A stretch of DNA of 64,000 nt from Roseomonas acroporae (GTDB taxonomy: Bacteria > Pseudomonadota > Alphaproteobacteria > Acetobacterales > Acetobacteraceae): the NCBI RefSeq assembly GCF_023223525.1, contig NZ_JALPRX010000009.1:62001-126000 (forward strand). The letters run 5' to 3'. Below, piece after piece: positions 11,585 to 19,178 of this stretch (position 1 is its first letter; each line of letters opens with the position of its first letter). The notes below the pieces were generated by a model that was not told the origin of the DNA, ran no database searches, and saw only the letters and a program-made list of their open reading frames with translations. Position numbers and translations under genes: made by a program.

Positions 11585-12220
11585 ATGCTCACGCTCATCG
11601 GCAACGCCCTCGCCGGTACCGCCCTCGCCGGCGTGGCCTTCCTCGGCACCGCCCTGGCCGCCGATCCGCACGCCGCGGCGGCAGGCCATGGCGGCCCCGG
11701 GGGGGGGCACGGGGGCGGCCACGGGCACGCCAGCCTGTGGGAGGACCCGCATTTCTGGGTCGCCGTCGCCTTCGTCATCTTCTTCGTCCTGGTCGGCAAG
11801 GTCGCCTGGGCGAAGCTGACGGCCATGCTCGACGCGCGCGGCGCCCGCGTCCGCGCCGAGCTGGACGAGGCCAAGCGCCTGCGCGAGGAGGCGGAGACCA
11901 TGCGTCGCCAGGCCGAGGCCGACCGCCGCGCGGCGCAGGCCGAGGCCGAGCAGCTCATCGCCCGCGCCAGGGCCGAGGCCGAGCGCGTCGGCCAGGCCAC
12001 CGCCGCCGAGGCCGAGGCCGCCGCCCGCCGCCGCGAGCGCATGGCGATGGACCGCATCGCCGCCGCCGAGACCGGCGCGGTGAACGAGGTGCGCGCCGCC
12101 GCCGCCGAGATCGCCGCCGCCGCCGCCCGCACCGTGATCGCCGAGGGCCTCGACGCCCAGGCCGACGCGGCGCTGATCGACCGCGCGGTGGCCGACCTGC
12201 CGCAGGCGCTGCGCCACTGA
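11585..12220 (+). CDS. atpF: ATP synthase F0 subunit b
   Basis: Peripheral-stalk subunit b, 211 residues. The ribosome site GAGGGAAG overlaps the stop of b'. Unusually the N-terminus starts with a signal-like hydrophobic stretch (residues ~3-25, ending ALAADPHA), followed by a Gly/His-rich linker (GGPGGGHGGGHGHAS), and only then the true membrane helix (FWVAVAFVIFFVLVGKVAWAKL). The rest is a long charged coiled coil. An N-terminal extension of this sort is known in some alphaproteobacterial b subunits; the His-rich linker stands out. Its stop overlaps the left arm of a perfect hairpin. Confidence 0.93.
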   Translation: MLTLIGNALAGTALAGVAFLGTALAADPHAAAAGHGGPGGGHGGGHGHASLWEDPHFWVAVAFVIFFVLVGKVAWAKLTAMLDARGARVRAELDEAKRLREEAETMRRQAEADRRAAQAEAEQLIARARAEAERVGQATAAEAEAAARRRERMAMDRIAAAETGAVNEVRAAAAEIAAAAARTVIAEGLDAQADAALIDRAVADLPQALRH

Positions 12221-12260
12221 TACCGGCCCGCACAAGTCAGGACTTGTGCGGGCCGGTATC
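12219..12260 (+). terminator. Perfect 20-bp hairpin after the atp operon
   Basis: Two perfect 20-base arms (12219-12238 and 12241-12260) separated by two bases. The left arm overlaps the atpF stop codon. The stem is much longer than a normal intrinsic terminator, and no T-run follows. It is the first of three hairpins in 190 bases. It could stop transcription or protect the mRNA end. Confidence 0.75.
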
Positions 12261-12298
12261 GCGCGCGGGGTTGGCGGGGCGGCCGTGCGCAGAACCGA

Positions 12299-12340
12299 CG
12301 GATCATGCGGGTCCGCGCAATTGCGGACCCGTATGATCCG
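12299..12340 (+). terminator. Second hairpin after the atp operon
   Basis: Arms 12299-12316 and 12323-12340 pair over 18 positions with one G-T type mismatch, around a six-base loop. The centre CGCAATTGCG is itself a palindrome. It has no T-run. Its sequence differs from the first hairpin, so the two are not copies of one another. Confidence 0.65.
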
Positions 12341-12366
12341 ATCGGCGGCAGTCCTTCGCAGCTCCG

Positions 12367-12402
12367 GGAAGGGCCCGGCCGCGCAGGTGGCCGGGCCCTT
12401 CC
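12367..12402 (+). terminator. Third hairpin, GGAAGGGCCCGGCC stem
   Basis: A perfect 14-base stem (12367-12380 with 12389-12402) and an eight-base loop, 47 bases before the acyltransferase start. It may end any transcript that passed the first two hairpins, or sit in the leader of the acyltransferase mRNA. Confidence 0.65.
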
Positions 12403-12448
12403 TGTGCCCGCGCCTCGCGCGGCCGGGGCGGCTGCCGGCCATGCGCGG

Positions 12449-14065
12449 ATGAAGCCGCTCGTGCTGACCGGCGCGCCGCGCGCCGCCGCGGCCGGCTGCG
12501 GCGGGGCGGCCACACCCCCGGCCGGTGCCGGAAGCAGGGTGCGGCGGATCTCCGGGATCCAGTACCTGCGCGCCCTCGCGGCCTTCTCGGTGCTGCTCTA
12601 CCACGCGGCCCACTACGTCGCGACGATACGCCACGACGGCGCGCTGTTCGCCGTGTTCGACGGCCATTTCGGCCTGCTCGGCATCACGCTGTTCTTCGTG
12701 ATCTCGGGCTACCTGATGGCCGGGATCGCCGGCACCACCCCGGCCTCGGTGTTCCTGGTCCACCGCGTCTTCCGGATCTATCCGGTCTACTGGCTCGTCG
12801 CCGGCGCGGTGGCGCTGGCCAAGCTGTGGCTGGCCGAGCCGGTCGCCCTCGATCCCGCCGCCTTCATGCTGATCCCGGGCGGGCCGCACTGGTACGTGCT
12901 CGGCGTCGAATGGACCCTGCCCTTCGAGCTGGTCTTCTACGTGATCGTGTTCGCGGCGATCGCCGTCGGCCAGGGGCGGCGGCTGCACCTGCTGGCGCTG
13001 GGCTGGCTCGCCCTGCTGGTCGCGGCCAGGGTGTGGTTCCCGTACTGGGAGGGCTACAGCCAGGACGGCAATTTCCCGACCCTGACCTTCCTGCCGTTCT
13101 CGGAGCGCTGCGTCGGCTTCGTGCTCGGGCTGATGATCCCGGCGGCGATCGCCCGGGTGCGGGCCGGCCCGGGCTGCCTCGTGCTCGGCCTGTCGCTGAT
13201 CCTCGCCTGCGGGGCGATGCCCGCCTTCGTGGTCTGGACCGTCGGCGCGGGCTGCGCCCTGCTCGTGGCCGTCGCCGCCTCGGCCGGGGAGAGGCCGGCG
13301 CACGGGGAGATCGAGACGCTGTCCCGGCTGGGGGACTGGAGCTTCGCCCTCTACCTCGTCCACGTCCCGACGGTGATCTGGCTGCTGCAGGCCCTGCCGC
13401 CCGCCTGCCCGCCCCTCGCCGCGTGGCTGGCCGCCATCGGGGCCTCGCTGGCCGTCTCGGTCCTCGTCGGCAAGCTGGACATCCGGCTGTATCGCGGGCT
13501 CAAGCGGGGCTGCGACCGGGCGCCGGGCTGGCTGCGCCATGCCGCCAACGCCTTGTTCCTGACGGCCATCCTGGGCGGCGGGCTCCGGGAGGATCTGCGG
13601 GTGCGGCGGGAGCGGCACGAGACGCGGGAAGCGGCGGCGGTCGGCGCGCAGCTTGCCGACGGAACGGATGCGGCATTGCCGCTCCTCCAGCGCGCCGCGC
13701 GCCGGGGGCTGCTGCCGGGAAGCGTTCTGGTCGGGCATCTCGACCTGGCATCGGACCTGGCGGACCAGCGGGATCGGGTGCGGGTCAGCGGCTGGGTGGT
13801 GGACCGGAGCGGCAACGACCCGGCGCCGGCCGTCCTGTTCTTCCTCGGCGGCCGCTACGTGGGCAGCGTGCTGCCCGCCACGCCGCGACCCGACGTGCTG
13901 GCCGCGCTGCGGATCGAGGGCGGCGCGCGGATCGGCTTCGCCGGAACGCTGCCGGGGTCGGTCTGCGCGCCGGGCGCGGCGCTGGAGGCGCTGCTGCTGT
14001 CGGGCCGGCAGGTCGCCCCGCTGTCGATTCCGCCGGACGCGCTGCGCTGCGCCGGCCCCCCCTGA
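12449..14065 (+). CDS. Acyltransferase family 3 (OafA-like) with C-terminal extra domain
   Basis: Inner-membrane O-acyltransferase, 538 residues from ATG 12449. It opens with the family hallmark ISGIQYLRALAAFSVLLYHAAHY (catalytic His) and continues with FVISGYLMAGIAG and HRVFRIYPVYWL, then about ten helices to residue ~390. Such enzymes acetylate or acylate surface sugars. The last ~150 residues are soluble and include VSGWVVDRSGNDPAPAVLFF then RPDVLAALRIEGG, a pattern I know from small beta domains attached to cell-surface carbohydrate proteins. No sugar-synthesis genes are adjacent, so the acceptor is unknown. It follows the atp operon on the same strand, behind three hairpins. Confidence 0.82.
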   Translation: MKPLVLTGAPRAAAAGCGGAATPPAGAGSRVRRISGIQYLRALAAFSVLLYHAAHYVATIRHDGALFAVFDGHFGLLGITLFFVISGYLMAGIAGTTPASVFLVHRVFRIYPVYWLVAGAVALAKLWLAEPVALDPAAFMLIPGGPHWYVLGVEWTLPFELVFYVIVFAAIAVGQGRRLHLLALGWLALLVAARVWFPYWEGYSQDGNFPTLTFLPFSERCVGFVLGLMIPAAIARVRAGPGCLVLGLSLILACGAMPAFVVWTVGAGCALLVAVAASAGERPAHGEIETLSRLGDWSFALYLVHVPTVIWLLQALPPACPPLAAWLAAIGASLAVSVLVGKLDIRLYRGLKRGCDRAPGWLRHAANALFLTAILGGGLREDLRVRRERHETREAAAVGAQLADGTDAALPLLQRAARRGLLPGSVLVGHLDLASDLADQRDRVRVSGWVVDRSGNDPAPAVLFFLGGRYVGSVLPATPRPDVLAALRIEGGARIGFAGTLPGSVCAPGAALEALLLSGRQVAPLSIPPDALRCAGPP

Positions 14066-14230
14066 CCGCCACCCGCCGGTGCGGACGTCGGTGCGGATGG
14101 CCGGAGAGCGGCGGCGCCCGGCGGCGGGTCCGCCGCCGGCCCGTGCCGGCGACGCCATTCGCCGCCCCGTCCCGGCGCCTGTCCCGGACCCGTCATACGC
14201 CGGACGGGGCGGACGACCCGCCCGTCCGCG

Positions 14231-15328
14231 TCAGCCCCGCTGCTGCGTCGCCACCGCCAGCAGGTTCGCCAGGCTGTCCTCGGCGACGCGGAACCACGCT
14301 TCCTGGTCCAGCCGGTACTTGTCCCACTCCGCGTGGATGCGCTTGAAGCGCGGATTGCCGTCGCCGATCTCGCGGTACAGCTCCTGCGCCGAGCGGTAGC
14401 AGGCCAGCATCACGTCGCGCGGGAAGCCGCGCAACTGCGTGCCGGAGGCGATCAGCCGGCGCAGCGCGGGCGGGTTGAGGCTGTCGTAGCGGCCCGGCAT
14501 CCAGTGCCACGCCTCGGCGCAGGCGGCCTCGAAGATCGCCTGGTACTGCTTCGGCAGGGCATCCCAGGCCTGGGCGTTGACCATCATGTCGATGGAGGGC
14601 GCGTACTCCCACCAGCCCGGGTAGTAGTAGTACTGCGCCACGCGGTTGAAGCCGAGCTTCTCGTCGTCGTAGGGACCGACCCATTCGGCACCGTCGATCA
14701 CGCCGCGCTCCAGCGCCGGGTAGATGTCCGGCCCGCCGATCTGCTGCGCCACGACGCCGAGCTTCTGCAGCACCGCGCCGCCGTAGCCGGCGATGCGGAA
14801 CTTCAGCCCCTGGAGATCGCCGACGTTGCGGATCTCCTTGCGGAACCAGCCGCCCATCTGCGCGCCGGTGTTGCCGGCGGGAATGCCGACCACGCCCTGG
14901 TCGCGGTACACCTCGGCGCAGATCTGCCGGCCGCCGCCGTGGTTCAGCCAGGACCAGGTCTGGCGCGTGTTCAGGCCGAAGGGGATGGTGCAGGGCAGGG
15001 CCAGCGAAGGGTCCTTGCCGATGTAGTAGTAGCCGCTGGTGTAGCCGCACTCGACCGTGCCGGCGCCGGCGGCGTCGAGCACCTGCAGCGCGGGCACCAG
15101 CTCGCCGGCGGCGAACATCTGGATCTGGAACGCGCCCTCGGTCATCTCCGAGACGCGGCGGGCGATGAATTCCTGCGCGCCGTACAGCGTGTCGAGCGAC
15201 TTCGGGAAGCTGCCCGGGCAGCGCCAGCGGATGCGCGGCTGCGCGCTGGCCAGGTTGGGGGTGGCCAGCACCGCGCCGGCGGTGCCGGTGGCGCCCGCGG
15301 CGAGGAAGTTGCGACGATTGGTGCCCAT
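14231..15328 (-). CDS. TRAP transporter substrate-binding protein, DctP family
   Basis: Periplasmic receptor, 365 residues. The N-terminus NRRNFLAAGATGTAGAVLATP then ASAQ is a Tat signal with cleavage near residue 33. The body contains FAAGELVPALQVLDA and the conserved Arg/ligand region KFRIAGYGGAVLQKLG, typical of the DctP group that binds 2-oxoacids and similar carboxylates. The ATG at 15328 was chosen to place the signal at the start. The two membrane subunits (DctQ, DctM) are not next to it, so it either works with a distant pair or has been orphaned. Short 15-base direct repeats lie just upstream. Confidence 0.88.
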   Translation of the reverse strand: MGTNRRNFLAAGATGTAGAVLATPNLASAQPRIRWRCPGSFPKSLDTLYGAQEFIARRVSEMTEGAFQIQMFAAGELVPALQVLDAAGAGTVECGYTSGYYYIGKDPSLALPCTIPFGLNTRQTWSWLNHGGGRQICAEVYRDQGVVGIPAGNTGAQMGGWFRKEIRNVGDLQGLKFRIAGYGGAVLQKLGVVAQQIGGPDIYPALERGVIDGAEWVGPYDDEKLGFNRVAQYYYYPGWWEYAPSIDMMVNAQAWDALPKQYQAIFEAACAEAWHWMPGRYDSLNPPALRRLIASGTQLRGFPRDVMLACYRSAQELYREIGDGNPRFKRIHAEWDKYRLDQEAWFRVAEDSLANLLAVATQQRG

Positions 15329-15345
15329 GGAGGGTCCGGACGCTC

Positions 15346-15384
15346 CCATTCTCGATCGGCCAATTCTCGATCGGCCCATTCTCG
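15346..15384. repeat. 15-bp direct repeat, 2.6 copies
   Basis: Units CCATTCTCGATCGGC (15346-15360), CAATTCTCGATCGGC (15361-15375) and CCATTCTCG (15376-15384), starting 17 bases before the TRAP receptor start. Repeated CGATCG cores at 15-base spacing could be a regulator site or replication slippage. Confidence 0.7.
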
Positions 15385-15532
15385 TTTGACGGGAGATTGC
15401 CCGGAACGGGAGATCGGCGCAACGCATCGGCGATGCGGCTCACGCCCCGGCACGGCGGAAGGGCGGCTTACGCGCGGCGGCCGCTTCGAGCCGTGCCAGC
15501 CTCTGTCCCGGCGTCTCTTCCGGGGCGCTGGA

Positions 15533-15565
15533 GCGAACCGCAGTCCGGTTGGGACTGCGGTTCGC
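15533..15565. terminator. Perfect 14-bp hairpin
   Basis: Arms 15533-15546 and 15552-15565 are exact reverse complements with a five-base loop. It lies 79 bases past the stop of the membrane protein at 15645 (read on the minus strand) and about 200 bases before the TRAP receptor, so a terminator between the two is the simplest role. No T-run follows. Confidence 0.6.
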
Positions 15566-15644
15566 CGCAGCCCGTTATTCCCGGCGCGGATTCACGCCGC
15601 CGGGCGTGTCGGCCCGTCGGCGATCCGCTCTGGCCGGAACGGCT

Positions 15645-16193
15645 CTAGCCCTCCGGCGGCTCGTCCAGGCCGAAGTCGCGGCGCAGCTGCATGACCGCGC
15701 GCTGCAACCTGCCCGTCCATTCGTGGCCGAGTTGCGGACGCAGCGCGTCGTAGTGGTTCGTCGCCACCGCGTCCGACAAGGTCTGGAGCTGCTGCAGGGC
15801 GGGATTGTTGCTGGTGCCGAGGATGGAGGTCCGCAGGCGCGCGGCGGTCTGGATCAGGTACTGTCGTTCCGAGCCTTCCGGCGGGGTGCCGCCGGCGATC
15901 ATCTGCGCCCAGGCGACCACGAAGGCCACGTCGTCCTGCACCTGCTGGAACTCGCGGTACACCACCTCGATCTGCTTGAGGCGCGCCGATTCGGCCAGCG
16001 TGTCCTGCGCGATGTTGGCGCTGCGCTCGGCGATGGCGGCAGCGGCGCGGGCGGTCTCCAGCGGGCCGCGGCCGCGGCCCACCCAGAGGACCAGCAGGGC
16101 CGCCACGGCACCGGCCAGGCCGCCGAGGAGCGGCGAGAGCAGCCACAGCCGCATCGCCGCATCCTGCGCCCATTGCAGCCAAGACGATTCCAT
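15645..16193 (-). CDS. Membrane-anchored coiled-coil protein, unknown function
   Basis: I do not recognise this 182-residue protein. It has one N-terminal helix (LWLLSPLLGGLAGAVAALLVLWV, residues ~16-38), then an Ala/Glu/Arg-rich stretch likely to form a coiled coil (ETARAAAAIAERSANIAQDT) and a soluble C-terminal part with TNHYDALRPQLGHEWTGRLQ. GAGGG six bases before the ATG supports the start. It stands alone between the TRAP receptor and a divergent dehydrogenase. The layout suggests a cytoplasmic domain held at the inner membrane. Confidence 0.7.
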   Translation of the reverse strand: MESSWLQWAQDAAMRLWLLSPLLGGLAGAVAALLVLWVGRGRGPLETARAAAAIAERSANIAQDTLAESARLKQIEVVYREFQQVQDDVAFVVAWAQMIAGGTPPEGSERQYLIQTAARLRTSILGTSNNPALQQLQTLSDAVATNHYDALRPQLGHEWTGRLQRAVMQLRRDFGLDEPPEG

Positions 16194-16233
16194 GCACGAC
16201 CCTCGCGATTCCGCGCCAGTCGCATACGCGTCG

Positions 16234-16300
16234 CGGCGCAGCCGCGCCAGACTGGAGGCGGCGCAGCCACGCTGGACTGGAGATGGCGCAGCCGCGCCGG
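16234..16300. repeat. 25-bp tandem repeat, 2.7 copies
   Basis: Units 16234-16258, 16259-16283 and partial 16284-16300 share the frame (C/T)GGCGCAGCC(G/A)CGC then ACTGGAG. They sit in the 293-base gap between two divergent genes (starts at 16193 and 16487), so they could bear on both promoters. The rest of the gap shows nothing I can name. Confidence 0.7.
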
Positions 16301-16486
16301 GCGCGGCTCGTCCCCGGTGGCGCCCGCCCCGGGTCGCCTCTGCCCTGCGAGGACCGGTTTCGCCCGATCGTGGAATGCCCTACGGAAGGACCGGCTGTCC
16401 GCATGCGAACAAGGGCCGGGCTGGCCCGCCCGATCGGGACGGATCCGCCGCACCGGCCCGCCGCCGGACACAGGGAGAGGAAACGC

Positions 16487-17386
16487 ATGGAACGCATCGG
16501 CTTCGTCGGGCTCGGGCGCATGGGCCGGCCCATGGCCGCCAACATCCGTCGCCGGCAGCACCCGATGACGGTGTTCGACATCGCCGACGCCCCGGTGCAG
16601 GCGCTGGAGGCGCTGGGCGCCGAGCGGGCCGGCAGCCCCGCCGCCGTGGCGCGGGCCAGCGACATCGCCGTCACCATGCTGCCCGGCCCGCGCGAGGTGG
16701 CGGAGACGATCCTCGGCGCCGACGGGCTGCTGGCCAACCTGCGCCCCGGCGGGCTGGTGATGGACATGTCCACCGTGGACCCGGAGACGACCGACCGCGT
16801 CGCCGCCGCCTGCGCCGGGCGCGGCATTGGCTTCGTGGACGCGCCGGTGGGCCGACTCGCGCAGCATGCCGATCGCGGCGAATCGCTGTTCATGGTGGGC
16901 GCCAGCGAGGCGGACTTCGCGCGGGTGAAGCCGCTGCTGGAGGCGATGGGCAGCACCATCCACCATTGCGGCGGCCCCGGCGCCGGCACGCGCACCAAGC
17001 TGGTGAACAACTACCTGGCCGTGATCCTCTGCCAGCTCAACGCCGAGGCGCTGTCGCTCGGCGCCGCCTTCGGGCTCGACCTGGAGAAGACGCTGGAGGT
17101 GCTGCACGGCACCACGGCGACGAACGGGCAGCTCAAGGTGAACTGGCCGAACAAGGTGCTGGCCGGCGACACCGAGCCGGGCTTCGCGATCGACCTCGCG
17201 CACAAGGACCTGTCGCTGATCCTGCAGGCGGCGAGCGCGGCGCGGGTGCCGCTGCCGGTGGCGGCGGCGGCGCGCGAGGCGTTCAATGCCGCCCGCGCAC
17301 GGGGCATGGGGCGGCAGGATTTCTCGGCGATGCTCGATGCCCAGTGCGCCGCCGCCGGGGTGGCGCCGCCGCGCCTGAAGGGCTGA
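16487..17386 (+). CDS. NAD(P)-dependent beta-hydroxyacid dehydrogenase
   Basis: Soluble oxidoreductase of 299 residues in the 3-hydroxyisobutyrate dehydrogenase family. GGAGAGGAA precedes ATG 16487. The Rossmann motif GLGRMGRPMAAN starts at residue 8, the substrate region has DAPVGRL, and the catalytic Lys lies in GTRTKLVNNYLAV, with the C-terminal helix part AIDLAHKDLSL. The NAEALSLGAAFG segment resembles the branch with sulfolactaldehyde or tartronate semialdehyde reductases (YihU, GarR), so the substrate is open. It is a single gene, divergent from the membrane protein at 15645. Confidence 0.88.
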   Translation: MERIGFVGLGRMGRPMAANIRRRQHPMTVFDIADAPVQALEALGAERAGSPAAVARASDIAVTMLPGPREVAETILGADGLLANLRPGGLVMDMSTVDPETTDRVAAACAGRGIGFVDAPVGRLAQHADRGESLFMVGASEADFARVKPLLEAMGSTIHHCGGPGAGTRTKLVNNYLAVILCQLNAEALSLGAAFGLDLEKTLEVLHGTTATNGQLKVNWPNKVLAGDTEPGFAIDLAHKDLSLILQAASAARVPLPVAAAAREAFNAARARGMGRQDFSAMLDAQCAAAGVAPPRLKG

Positions 17387-17599
17387 AGGCGGCTTCCCGG
17401 CCGGCTCGGGGCCGGCGTCGCCTTGGCCGGTCGGGCCGGTACGGGCAACGCGCCCCCGACGGAACGCGCCGGTGCCGGCGAGGGGCGGCGCCGGTCCGTG
17501 CGTCGGTCCGGGCGCCGGTCCGGGCGCCCGTCGTGGCGCCGCCGCCGGAGCGGCGGCCCGCGGCGCGCCCGGTTCCGGCTTCGCGCGCCGGACGCCCGG

Positions 17600-18574
17600 T
17601 CAGTGATGGTGATGTGGCGTGACGGCGCGCCGGGGCATGGACGTCGCCGGCGCGGCGGTCGGCTGCGCGGCGTCGGGCTGCCCATGGCCCGCCCCGTCAT
17701 GGCCCGCCCCGTCACGGCCCGCCGCACCATGGTCCATGTCGCCGTGGTTCATGCCGCCATGGTCCATGGCCCCCTGGTCCGCGCCGGGCGCGGTGGCACC
17801 GTGGCCGCCATGGCCCATTCCCTCCATGCCGTGGATCATCGAGGCATCCACCCGCACCGCGTCCGCGTCGCCCGGATAGGTGGCGATCACGTTGCGCATC
17901 AGCGCGATCTCCTGGCTCTGGTCGGTGACGATGTCCACGTTGAGCAGGCGCAGGTAGTTGTTCCGCGCCGCCGGGTTGGCGTTGTAGCCGCGCGCCATGT
18001 CGAGCGCGGCCTGGTGGTGGATCGTCATCGCCTTGGCGAACTGCACGTCGCGCGCGGTGACGGGCACGAACGGCGCGACGACGGCGGCGGCGCGGGTCGG
18101 GATGGGCGCGCGGAAGAACCGCTCGGATTCCAGCAGCCCCTCGGTCGCGGTCGGGCGGACGACGAGGCGGGTGAAGCCGAGATCCAGGATGCGGGCCGGC
18201 TGCGACAGGCGGCGCTCCACCTCGTCCATCGCGCGTATCTCGAAGGACTGGTTGACGATGATGGCCCGCGCGAGCTGGCGCAGCACCAGCGAGGAGGATT
18301 GCGGGTCGTCCAGGTACTCGCGCGCCATGCTCAGCGCGCCGGCATGGTGCGGCCGCATGCCGGCGAGGTAGTCGCGGTCGGCCTTCGCCGTCGCCGGATC
18401 GACGGTCGGCGCGCCGGGGGCGCGGAATTGCAGGTCGTACCAGCCGGTGGTGACGGGCGCGCCTTCCGGCGCCGCCTCGTCCTCGATCGCGGCACGGCTG
18501 GCATGGGGAGCAAGCAGCAGCGTCGCGGCAAGCGTCAGCGGCAGCAGGCGGTGACGCGGGGCGGGGGCGGGCAT
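17600..18574 (-). CDS. Periplasmic DUF305 protein with His/Met-rich tail
   Basis: A 324-residue secreted protein. The ATG at 18574 has GGAGGAGAG before it and starts a signal peptide (LLPLTLAATLLLAPHASRAA). Two DUF305 cores follow: HHAGALSMAREYL near residue 75 and HHQAALDMARGYN near residue 195, each with the paired His expected of this ferritin-like fold. The C-terminal 80 residues hold repeated MDHG/MNHG/MGHGG units and end HHHH. Metal binding, most likely copper, is inferred from these residues; family members often sit in copper-resistance loci, but none adjoins it here. Confidence 0.85.
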   Translation of the reverse strand: MPAPAPRHRLLPLTLAATLLLAPHASRAAIEDEAAPEGAPVTTGWYDLQFRAPGAPTVDPATAKADRDYLAGMRPHHAGALSMAREYLDDPQSSSLVLRQLARAIIVNQSFEIRAMDEVERRLSQPARILDLGFTRLVVRPTATEGLLESERFFRAPIPTRAAAVVAPFVPVTARDVQFAKAMTIHHQAALDMARGYNANPAARNNYLRLLNVDIVTDQSQEIALMRNVIATYPGDADAVRVDASMIHGMEGMGHGGHGATAPGADQGAMDHGGMNHGDMDHGAAGRDGAGHDGAGHGQPDAAQPTAAPATSMPRRAVTPHHHH

Positions 18575-18673
18575 GCCGGTCTCTCCTCCGGTGGTTGGTC
18601 CCTGACCCGGGGGAGGTGGGGCTTCCCGCCGTGGGAAGGTCAAGCCCGGTCCGCGGCCCGTGCCGGCCGGGGC

Positions 18674-19072
18674 TCAGCCGCGCTCCGGGCCCGGTGACGC
18701 CTCGGCGGGCTGGAAGTCGAAGTCGCCGTCGCGCGACTGCCACTGCTGCACCGTCAGCACCCGGGCGCCGCCGCGGCTTTCGTGCGGGCCGTGCACCACG
18801 CCGGCCGCGTGGGTCAGGAAGGCGCCGGGGCCGAGCGTCTCGCCGCCCTCGATCAGGTCGCCCTCCAGCACGTAGTGCATCTCGGCGCCGGCGCCGTGCG
18901 AATGCGCCGGGATGCGTCCGCCGGCCGGCAGATGGACCACCGTCGTCACCACGCCGCGCGCCGCGTCCTCGTTGAGCAGCTGGATGCGGAACTCGCCGCC
19001 GGTGGCGCCGGGAATTGCGAAGGGCGTGGCAGCCACCCCGTCCGCGAGCAGTCGTAGCCGTTCCGTATCCAT
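18674..19072 (-). CDS. Cupin-domain protein
   Basis: A 132-residue single cupin. The first metal-binding motif is HSHGAGAEMHYVLEG and the second is the weaker HAAGVVHGPHES, so a metal site of His and Glu is likely. AGGAGG seven bases before the ATG at 19072 fixes the start. It is followed on the same strand by nothing closer than the DUF305 gene, and lies downstream of the HpaB-type monooxygenase (19179), 106 bases away, so it may be cotranscribed with it. The substrate is unknown. Confidence 0.83.
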   Translation of the reverse strand: MDTERLRLLADGVAATPFAIPGATGGEFRIQLLNEDAARGVVTTVVHLPAGGRIPAHSHGAGAEMHYVLEGDLIEGGETLGPGAFLTHAAGVVHGPHESRGGARVLTVQQWQSRDGDFDFQPAEASPGPERG

Positions 19073-19178
19073 CGCCTTGCCTCCTGCGGGTCCATCGCGG
19101 CGAGGTGGGGTCGGCGGCGGGCCCGGGAAGGTGCCGGTCGCCCGGCTGTGATCGGGGCGGGGTGTGATCGGGGCGAGA

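Noticed and set aside
14066-14230. Gap between acyltransferase and TRAP receptor checked for tRNA or small RNA
   Set aside because: No cloverleaf arms or CCA end seen; only GC-rich inexact repeats.
15533-15565. Perfect hairpin considered as an insertion-sequence end
   Set aside because: No transposase, no matching partner inverted repeat and no target duplication nearby.
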